From Deltaproteobacteria bacterium (GTDB lineage Bacteria > JAMCPX01): a stretch of DNA of 45,697 nucleotides. The stretch spans positions 1-45,697 of the forward strand of contig JAMCPX010000058.1 in NCBI GenBank assembly GCA_023382265.1. The letters run 5' to 3'. The notes below the pieces were generated by a model. That model saw only the letters and a program-made list of their open reading frames with translations, was not told the origin of the DNA and did no database searches. Of the stretch, positions 36,443 through 42,980 are shown one piece after another; position 1 is the first letter of the stretch; every line of letters starts with the position of its first letter. A program made the translations under genes and the position numbers.

Positions 36443-37204
36443 TTACTCCTTTTTGCTGAGCATATAATCAAATGTTCTTTTTTCTCCTTTTTTAACATTT
36501 AGTATGTCCCATATAGTTTTATATCCTTGCTTCTCGATAATGATACCATGTGATCCATTCTCTAAAGCTACAGTAAGAGGGGTTGTCCCTTTGGCTTTTC
36601 GGTCTATCTTGACCAATGCACCTGAGGGTGAGGATTTTATCGTGAAAGAGAGCAATTTTAATTGATTATTTGGCTTTTCTACCAATGAAGTTGACACCTT
36701 TGCAGCAAACCAATAACCACTATGACCAGCGGTATCTGTGTAATTCCCCCGTATAGATTTGAAATCTGATGTAATATTTCCATTAAACGTATCTAAATTA
36801 AACCAACCTCGGCCTTTTAAACGTTTATAACTTGTACCCCTTAAAATAATCCGACTATTACCCTGTATTTGCCCCTGTAAATTTTCTTTTACACCTTGGT
36901 AATATATATCTCCATAAATGTTGTTCTCCTTTCGATTAAGATAAATAACTCCAGGAATATTCCCAACCCTTGTATTCCATTTTCCGGTGAGATCGCTTGC
37001 AGTAGCTGGCTGAACATAAGACTGCGTCGTTGTTCCACTTCGGACGGCTGGTTGAACTGTAGAAAATAAGTTTGTTAGATTAGCATCGCTATATGCGGGG
37101 AAATACTTGTTTATAATCAAATAATTTAATGATAGATATAAAATAGCGGGAATCGCTATCAACATTGCTATAGTTGGTACGTGATCAAAAGTATCTTGCC
37201 TCAT
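36443..37204 (-). CDS. Membrane-anchored PEGA-domain protein
   Basis: A 253-residue protein with one N-terminal transmembrane helix (about 11-30) and a Ser/Thr/Gln-rich linker. A beta-rich middle domain follows (LTGKWNTRVGNIPGVIYL to GYWFAA), then a C-terminal PEGA domain (about 187-250; SPSGALVKIDRKAKGTTPL, GYKTIWDILNVKKGEKR). PEGA domains are found in surface and S-layer-linked proteins and in kinase-linked envelope proteins. The topology puts both domains outside the cytoplasm. AAGGAGGG precedes the ATG. It lies between the PP2C and lipoprotein genes. Confidence 0.75.
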   Translation of the reverse strand: MRQDTFDHVPTIAMLIAIPAILYLSLNYLIINKYFPAYSDANLTNLFSTVQPAVRSGTTTQSYVQPATASDLTGKWNTRVGNIPGVIYLNRKENNIYGDIYYQGVKENLQGQIQGNSRIILRGTSYKRLKGRGWFNLDTFNGNITSDFKSIRGNYTDTAGHSGYWFAAKVSTSLVEKPNNQLKLLSFTIKSSPSGALVKIDRKAKGTTPLTVALENGSHGIIIEKQGYKTIWDILNVKKGEKRTFDYMLSKKE

Positions 37205-37269
37205 TTACCCTCCTTCTGAAAGGTTTCTATTTAAATCCTATCCATTGAATGAATGTTCTACAAACAACA

Positions 37270-38022
37270 TTATTCCTCTCTGTAAATTGTCGCTATTATT
37301 ATGGAAATATTATCCTCACCGCCATTATCCTTTGCTTTTAACAAAAGCTTATCTATCGGAGTCTCTCCAGTTAAAATCTGTTCTATTTCATCATCCGGTA
37401 CCATTTTTGTTAAACCATCACTACACACAATTAAAATATCTTCGTTTAATACTTTACCACCAATGGGTGCGAAATCAATAAAGAATTTCTCCCCTCCTCC
37501 AAAAGAATTAATAAGAAGACTTGAATCTATAACTTTATTGCCTATGACCTCAGATAATGAGTGATCCTTTGATATTTGCATGAGATTTCCTCTGCGAAAT
37601 CTATAAAGTCGACTATCGCCCACATTCATATAAAAAGCCTTATCTTCATAGAACAATACACCAATAAAGGTTGACCCCATACCTTTTTTTGTTAAATCAT
37701 TATTCCCTTCATTTAACATAAAGTTGTGTATCTCTTTTGCCCAGCCAGTAATTACTTGTTTTATCTCCAGCTCGCTTAATTTCATGTCCAGCGTATTAAA
37801 CTTCTCCGCCATCTTCTTCAAAACAATATCACTTGCAATCTCGCCAGCATTATGTCCACCCATGCCATCTGCAATTGCTATAATGTATTTTTTAACATTA
37901 CCTATATCAATTTCGATTTGCTCGCTGTTATCTCTGAAAATATGATCTCCTATTAATATCATATCTTCATTATGGTCTCTTACACAGCCTTTATCACTCA
38001 CAGCGGAAATCTTTAATTGCAT
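37270..38022 (-). CDS. PP2C-family Ser/Thr protein phosphatase
   Basis: A 250-residue cytoplasmic phosphatase, single PPM/PP2C domain. It has RDHNED (15-20) and ADGMGGHNAGEIAS (51-64) for the metal-binding Asp residues, then MNVGDSRLYRFR, VCSDGL and a final GGEDNIS with the last metal Asp. All catalytic residues are present, so it should be active. It is three bases after the FHA gene and in the same operon as the Ser/Thr kinase; it is presumably the antagonist of that kinase, as in PppA/PpkA or PstP/PknB pairs. Confidence 0.92.
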   Translation of the reverse strand: MQLKISAVSDKGCVRDHNEDMILIGDHIFRDNSEQIEIDIGNVKKYIIAIADGMGGHNAGEIASDIVLKKMAEKFNTLDMKLSELEIKQVITGWAKEIHNFMLNEGNNDLTKKGMGSTFIGVLFYEDKAFYMNVGDSRLYRFRRGNLMQISKDHSLSEVIGNKVIDSSLLINSFGGGEKFFIDFAPIGGKVLNEDILIVCSDGLTKMVPDDEIEQILTGETPIDKLLLKAKDNGGEDNISIIIATIYREE

Positions 38023-38025
38023 TAA

Positions 38026-38646
38026 TTATATCCTTCTTGTGCCAGTTTTTCCTATCATAAATATCTGTACATAAAACTCTATTTTATCCGCAATCAATAA
38101 AAGTGATTTATCTTTCAATATTTGCGGTTGATTGGGTGTTAATAAAACATTATTGTATTTGGTTCCGAATGTTGAGTCCATGTCAATACATATCCAACCA
38201 TTTTTAGGATCATAGTTGATTTGCAAATGTTTTCCTGAGACGTATTGATATTGGCCAAATACGTCAACAAACCGCCCAGTTGTCCGGCCAATTATATCTC
38301 CATTCTCTACCCTCAAATCCAACCCAAGATTATTATTTATTAAATGTAATTCATTTGTCTTTAAATTCACCGGTGAAGCTGCTGGATTGTTTAAGGGAGG
38401 GGATACCGGATTAATTGGAGTTGGATTAATTGCAGACACATTGTTATTTACCCATAGAGGAGATTGAACATTACCCCCTTTATCTTTCTTAGAGACCAAA
38501 GCTGTTCCATCAGATGTACAAACTTTCCCCTTCCCGGGTTTACCACATTTGGGACATATAAATATCTCCCTACCACATTGATCGCAGTATATTGAATTAT
38601 CTTCTATATCACTTTTACAAAATGGACAAATCATAATATTTACCAT
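38026..38646 (-). CDS. Zinc-ribbon and FHA-domain protein
   Basis: A phosphothreonine reader. Two short zinc-binding blocks are at the N-terminus (CPFCKSDIEDNSIYCDQCG and CPKCGKPGKGKVC), then a Pro/Asn-rich linker, then an FHA domain at about 105-200 (IIGRTTGRFVDVF, YVSGKHLQI, DMDSTFGTKYNNVLL) with the conserved Gly-Arg, Ser-x-x-His and Asn positions. I use the ATG at 38646 rather than the TTG at 38655; the ribosome site is weak in either case. It probably binds a phosphorylated product of the operon's kinase. The AAA+ protein also begins with a zinc ribbon, hinting at a shared partner. Confidence 0.85.
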   Translation of the reverse strand: MVNIMICPFCKSDIEDNSIYCDQCGREIFICPKCGKPGKGKVCTSDGTALVSKKDKGGNVQSPLWVNNNVSAINPTPINPVSPPLNNPAASPVNLKTNELHLINNNLGLDLRVENGDIIGRTTGRFVDVFGQYQYVSGKHLQINYDPKNGWICIDMDSTFGTKYNNVLLTPNQPQILKDKSLLLIADKIEFYVQIFMIGKTGTRRI

Positions 38647-38662
38647 AAAAATCAATTACATA

Positions 38663-38848
38663 CTAAATTGCTCCATGAGCTTTTAATAAATTTATCATAT
38701 CGATATGCTTATTCTCTGTAGCAAACATTAAAGCTGTAAAGCCATCGTTGCTCTTTACATTTATATCTGCACCTTTCTCTAAAGCAGTTTGTAATACAGG
38801 TAAATTCCCTTCTTTTGCAGCTCCCAACAAAACATCATCTAAATCCAT
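38663..38848 (-). CDS. Small ankyrin-repeat protein (truncated paralogue)
   Basis: The 61 residues form about two ankyrin units: EGNLPVLQTALEKGADINVK and DGFTALMFATENKHIDMINL. The first about 33 residues closely copy the start of the large ankyrin protein encoded just upstream (shared AAKEGNLP and LQTAL), so it arose by duplication with loss of the repeat array. AAAAGGAGAT precedes the ATG, so it is probably translated. It could compete with or cap the larger ankyrin protein. Confidence 0.75.
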   Translation of the reverse strand: MDLDDVLLGAAKEGNLPVLQTALEKGADINVKSNDGFTALMFATENKHIDMINLLKAHGAI

Positions 38849-38895
38849 TTTTTATCTCCTTTTATTTCATATTATCTTATGATTGCGAGAATTTT

Positions 38896-40440
38896 TTAGT
38901 CACTCTCATCGTTATCTTCATCATTGTCATTTTCATATTCCTCTTCATTGTTATTTCCTACCAATACTTTTATTGCTCCTGAATCTTTTAATAACTTTAC
39001 AACTAATGTATGACCTTTATCAGAAGCAAACTCTAAAGCACTTGAACCACCATTACTTTTTTCATTCACGACTGCACCCTTTTCTATTAGTAGTTTCACT
39101 ACATCGGCATAACCACTGTCAGAAGCAATCATTAAAGCTGTAGAACCAATGTTGTTCTTTGCATTTACATCTACTCCTTTTGCTATCAAAAGATTGGCTA
39201 ACTCTGCATTCCCACCCACTGCAGCATGCATCAAAACTGTATCACCACCGTTGCTCTTTACATTTACATCTGCTCCTTTTGCTATCAAAAGATTGGCTAA
39301 CTCTGCATTCCCTTTCGCTGCAGCATAAAATAAAGCTGTAAAGCCATCGTTCGTTCTCGCATTTACATCTATTCCCTTTTCTATCAATAAATTGGATATC
39401 TCTGCATACCCTTCCTGTGCAGCATCAAATAAAGCTGTAGAAGCATTATTTGCTCTTGCATTTACATCTGCTCCTTTTGCTATCAAAAGATTGGCTACCT
39501 CTGCATTCCCATTTACTGCAGCAGCCATTAAAGCTGTAGAACCATTGTTGTTCTTTGCATTTACATCTGCTCCTTTTGCTATCAAAAGATTGACTAACTC
39601 TGCATTCCCACCCACAGCGGCACCCATTAAAACTGTAATACCAGTGTTGTTCTTTGCATTTACATCTGCTCCTTTTGCTATCAAAAGATTGGCTAACTCT
39701 ACATGCCCATTTACTGCAGCAGCCATTAAAGCTGTAGAACCATCATTTGCTCTTGCATTTACATCTGCTCCTTTTGATATCATAAAGTTAGCTACTTCTG
39801 CATGTGCATATCCTGCAGCAAACGTTAAAGCTGTAGAACCGTCATTTGTCCTTGCATTTACATCTGCTCCTTTTGATATCATAAGATTGGCTACCTGTGT
39901 AAGTCCACCCTGAGCTGCAGCCATTAAAACTGTAAAATCATCGTTCTGCATTATATTTACATCTGCACCTTTCTCTATTAAAAGATTGGCTATCTCTGCA
40001 TGCCCATTCGCTGCAGCAACCATTAAAGCTGTAGAACCATTATTTGCTCTTGCATTTATATCTGCTCCTTTGTCTATTAAAAGATTGGCTACCTCTGCAT
40101 CCCCGTCCTGCACAGCATACATTAAAACTGTCTCACCATTGTTGTTTTTTGCATTTACATCTGCACCTTTTGCTATCAAAAGATTGACTAACTCTGTAAG
40201 TCCGCCCTGTGCAGCACCCATTAAAACTGTAATACCAATATTGTTCTTTGCATATACATCTGCTCCTTTCTCTATTAAAAGATCGGCTATCTCTGCATGC
40301 CCATTCGCTGCAGCAATCATTAAAGCTGTAGAACCATTGTTGTTCTTTGCATTTACTTCTACACCTTTATTTAAAGCAGTTTGTAGTATAGGTAAATTCC
40401 CTTCTTTTGCTGCTTCTAATAAAATCTCATTTAAATCCAT
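38896..40440 (-). CDS. Ankyrin-repeat protein, 15 units
   Basis: A 514-residue cytoplasmic solenoid. It has fourteen exact 33-residue units and a last unit with an acidic tail (EEEYENDNDEDNDESD), with no indel between units. The consensus is NNGSTALMAAAxNGxAELANLLIAKGADVNAK. There is no signal peptide. The matching 99-bp DNA repeats are partly near-identical, so copy number may change by slippage and assemblies may collapse it. TAGGAGG precedes the ATG. Placed between the AAA+ gene and the FHA gene, it is a likely scaffold or substrate-recognition part. Long antisense open frames here are by-products of the repeat. Confidence 0.92.
   Translation of the reverse strand: MDLNEILLEAAKEGNLPILQTALNKGVEVNAKNNNGSTALMIAAANGHAEIADLLIEKGADVYAKNNIGITVLMGAAQGGLTELVNLLIAKGADVNAKNNNGETVLMYAVQDGDAEVANLLIDKGADINARANNGSTALMVAAANGHAEIANLLIEKGADVNIMQNDDFTVLMAAAQGGLTQVANLMISKGADVNARTNDGSTALTFAAGYAHAEVANFMISKGADVNARANDGSTALMAAAVNGHVELANLLIAKGADVNAKNNTGITVLMGAAVGGNAELVNLLIAKGADVNAKNNNGSTALMAAAVNGNAEVANLLIAKGADVNARANNASTALFDAAQEGYAEISNLLIEKGIDVNARTNDGFTALFYAAAKGNAELANLLIAKGADVNVKSNGGDTVLMHAAVGGNAELANLLIAKGVDVNAKNNIGSTALMIASDSGYADVVKLLIEKGAVVNEKSNGGSSALEFASDKGHTLVVKLLKDSGAIKVLVGNNNEEEYENDNDEDNDESD
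38985..40431. repeat. 99-bp tandem repeat array encoding the ankyrin units
   Basis: About fourteen units in register. Short cores such as GCTCCTTTTGCTATCAAAAG and CATTTACATCTGCTCC recur almost unchanged. This is a site for unequal recombination and for short-read assembly error. Confidence 0.85.
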
Positions 40441-40452
40441 ACCTTTTACCTC

Positions 40453-42966
40453 CTAAGTATTTATCGACTTGAAATCATCCCGTTGAATTGTGTCGCGTAT
40501 CTCAGAGCTTATTTTCTCTTTTTGCATTAGTTCTGCAATTCTTGCCGCTTGATTCTGAATTACAGTTTCAAATAAATTTCTCACAGTCCTGCCATTGGCA
40601 AATTTCTTATCCCTATTTTCATGCATCTTCAGAAATACAGAATCTAAAAAGGTGTCTGTATCAGGAGTAAGTCCCATCCCCTTCGATCTAGCCATCGATA
40701 TGAATATAGCCTTCAATTCTTGAGGGGTATAATCTTCAAAGTTAATATATTTTGTAAATCTTGAAGGAAGTCCTGGATTAGCACTAATAAAATCATCCAT
40801 CTCCTCGCTATATCCCGCGGCAATTACAATAAACTTGCCTCTATCATCCTCCATCCTCTTCAGAAGGATATCTATAGCTTCCTCCCCAAAATCTGTTCCA
40901 TCACTTTTAGGAGTAAGGGTGTAAGCCTCATCAATAAATAGTACACCACCTATGGCGTTATCTATTACCCTGTTAGTTTTAGGCGCTGTTTGACCTACAT
41001 ATTCAGCTACAAGTCCTGATCTATCCACCTCAATAAGTTGCCCTCTTGATAAAAGCCCCATTGCTTTAAAAATATCAGCTAAAATCCTTGCTACAGTCGT
41101 TTTGCCTGTTCCAGGATTACCCTTAAAAACAAAGTGCAGGTTCAAAACGGTCCCTTTCCCACCATCAGCTACTCTTTCTTTTTCAACAGTGATATAGTTT
41201 ATAAGGTTCTTCACTTCTTGTTTAACAGTATTAAGCCCTATAAGATTGTCTAACGTCTTTAATGCTTCTTCAACTGTTACCTTCTTATCTTTTTCATAAG
41301 TTTTTGGAATGTCTTCAGCCTTGATTAACAATAATTCTTCTTTTTCATAATTAACCTTTTCCACTAATCGTTTCGACAGTAATTTTTTACATTCATCAAA
41401 AATATTCCTGACTTCTCTCCCATTTGCAAAGTTTTTATCTCTTCGCAAATACATAGCACTAAAAATATCTTTAAGTTTATCCTCTGCCTTATCTTCAACC
41501 TTATATTTATCACTTTCAGCCATTTTTTTAAATATAGCCAGCATCTCATCCGCATTGTAATCATTCAAATGGAACTGCCTATTAAATCGCGATTTCAGCC
41601 CGGGATTGGCGTTTATAAAATTATCCATTTCTTTTGGATATCCGGCAGCAACTACAATAAATTTTCCTCGGTCATTCTCCATTCTTGTTAAAAGCGTGTC
41701 GATTGCCTCTTTGCCGAAAGAATCATTAACCCCTTCAGGGGCCAATGTATATGCTTCATCGATAAATAAAATACCACCCATTGCTTCATTTATTTTATCA
41801 TTAGTTTTTCCCGCTGTCTGACCAACATACCCGGCAACAAGGTCCTTTCTTTCTGCACCAATCACCTGGCCCCTATCTAATAAACCGATTGCCTGAAATA
41901 ATTCCCCAAGCTTACTAACAATAGTAGTCTTTCCTGTCCCTGGATTGCCGGTTATTACAATATGTATTGCAGGCTTTGATGTAGAACCGATAATCTTGGA
42001 CCTATCTTCTTCAATTCTAATACTTGAAAATAAATCCCTTATATCTCTTTTGATATCTTCCATCCCAATCAAGGAATCGACTTCCTTTATAATATCTTCA
42101 ATACTTTTCTCTTCCGGTATTTTACCCTTAATGTCTGCGGGAATTATAATATTATCATCGTTGGCGCCTTCAGATATTCTTTGATAGTAATTACTTATTA
42201 TATCATCAACGATTTTAAGTACAAGCCGTGCATTACTAAAGGATGTATCCTTTGTTTTTACTAAATATTTAAACAATCTTTTTAATTGTTTCTCAGCATC
42301 AGGATTTAAATTGAATTTTTGTTTCATTAATTCTTTTTCTGCAATCTGAAACATTTCATCAGGATTGAAATCCGGAATCTGGAATATGTACTTAAACTTA
42401 CTTTTTGCGCTTGGGTTCTCATTGAGATATTCATTTAATCCCTTTGGCAAACCAGCAAGCATAACAATGGGATCGTATCCTGATTTGTCCATTTCCGTGA
42501 AGAGTTTATCCAACGGATTTATCTCACTTGAATAGCCAGCGGGTAGTAATTTTTGCACGTTGTCAATAAAGAGAATCCCACCTTTTGCCTTGCCATAATT
42601 GGTTTCAAAATCTTTGGCAAATTTCGAGTAATCTACCGCGTCCACCATTACTGCATCTTCCTTTGCAGTAATCCCATATTTATAAAAAACTCGGCATAAT
42701 ATCTCACCGATTTTACTCTTACTTGTTCCAGTGTTACCTATAATGATCGTATGAAGATTTACTTTCGGAACACTTTGACCATCCTTTTTCTTTTTCGTCA
42801 TTGATTGGGCAATATTAATAATTTTTTGAATCTGTTGTTTTATATCATCTAATCCAACAAGATCTTCCAAGTTGAAAGAAGATTTAGCTATTTTAGCACC
42901 GCAATACTTACAGTATTGCGCATTATCTCTGTTGTCCGCGTTACATTTTTCACATTTGATAGACAT
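40453..42966 (-). CDS. Zinc-ribbon protein with three CbbX/SpoVK-type AAA+ modules
   Basis: An 837-residue cytoplasmic protein. A zinc ribbon (CEKCNADNRDNAQYCKYCG, residues 4-22) is followed by three AAA+ domains of the CbxX/CfqX class. Module 1 has a degenerate Walker A (GNTGTSKS, near 77) and Walker B (LFIDNVQ, near 134, with Asn for Glu), so it probably cannot hydrolyse ATP. Modules 2 (GNPGTGKTT near 339; LFIDEAY near 402) and 3 (near 616 and 678) are intact, with the VGQTA pore-loop motif and GVNDSFG- or GTDFG-type loops. Relatives remodel Rubisco or act in EccA-type secretion. The target is unknown here. It is 15 bp after the kinase gene. Confidence 0.9.
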   Translation of the reverse strand: MSIKCEKCNADNRDNAQYCKYCGAKIAKSSFNLEDLVGLDDIKQQIQKIINIAQSMTKKKKDGQSVPKVNLHTIIIGNTGTSKSKIGEILCRVFYKYGITAKEDAVMVDAVDYSKFAKDFETNYGKAKGGILFIDNVQKLLPAGYSSEINPLDKLFTEMDKSGYDPIVMLAGLPKGLNEYLNENPSAKSKFKYIFQIPDFNPDEMFQIAEKELMKQKFNLNPDAEKQLKRLFKYLVKTKDTSFSNARLVLKIVDDIISNYYQRISEGANDDNIIIPADIKGKIPEEKSIEDIIKEVDSLIGMEDIKRDIRDLFSSIRIEEDRSKIIGSTSKPAIHIVITGNPGTGKTTIVSKLGELFQAIGLLDRGQVIGAERKDLVAGYVGQTAGKTNDKINEAMGGILFIDEAYTLAPEGVNDSFGKEAIDTLLTRMENDRGKFIVVAAGYPKEMDNFINANPGLKSRFNRQFHLNDYNADEMLAIFKKMAESDKYKVEDKAEDKLKDIFSAMYLRRDKNFANGREVRNIFDECKKLLSKRLVEKVNYEKEELLLIKAEDIPKTYEKDKKVTVEEALKTLDNLIGLNTVKQEVKNLINYITVEKERVADGGKGTVLNLHFVFKGNPGTGKTTVARILADIFKAMGLLSRGQLIEVDRSGLVAEYVGQTAPKTNRVIDNAIGGVLFIDEAYTLTPKSDGTDFGEEAIDILLKRMEDDRGKFIVIAAGYSEEMDDFISANPGLPSRFTKYINFEDYTPQELKAIFISMARSKGMGLTPDTDTFLDSVFLKMHENRDKKFANGRTVRNLFETVIQNQAARIAELMQKEKISSEIRDTIQRDDFKSINT

Positions 42967-42980
42967 TGTTTTATTGCCTT

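Noticed and set aside
38896-40440. CRISPR array suggested by the regular about 99-bp periodicity
   Set aside because: The repeats are coding, contiguous and have no unique spacers; they translate to ankyrin units.
39392-40456. Long plus-strand open frames (173 and 156 codons) opposite the ankyrin gene
   Set aside because: They arise from the 99-bp repeat period, have Ala/Ser/Pro-rich repetitive translations and lack ribosome sites.
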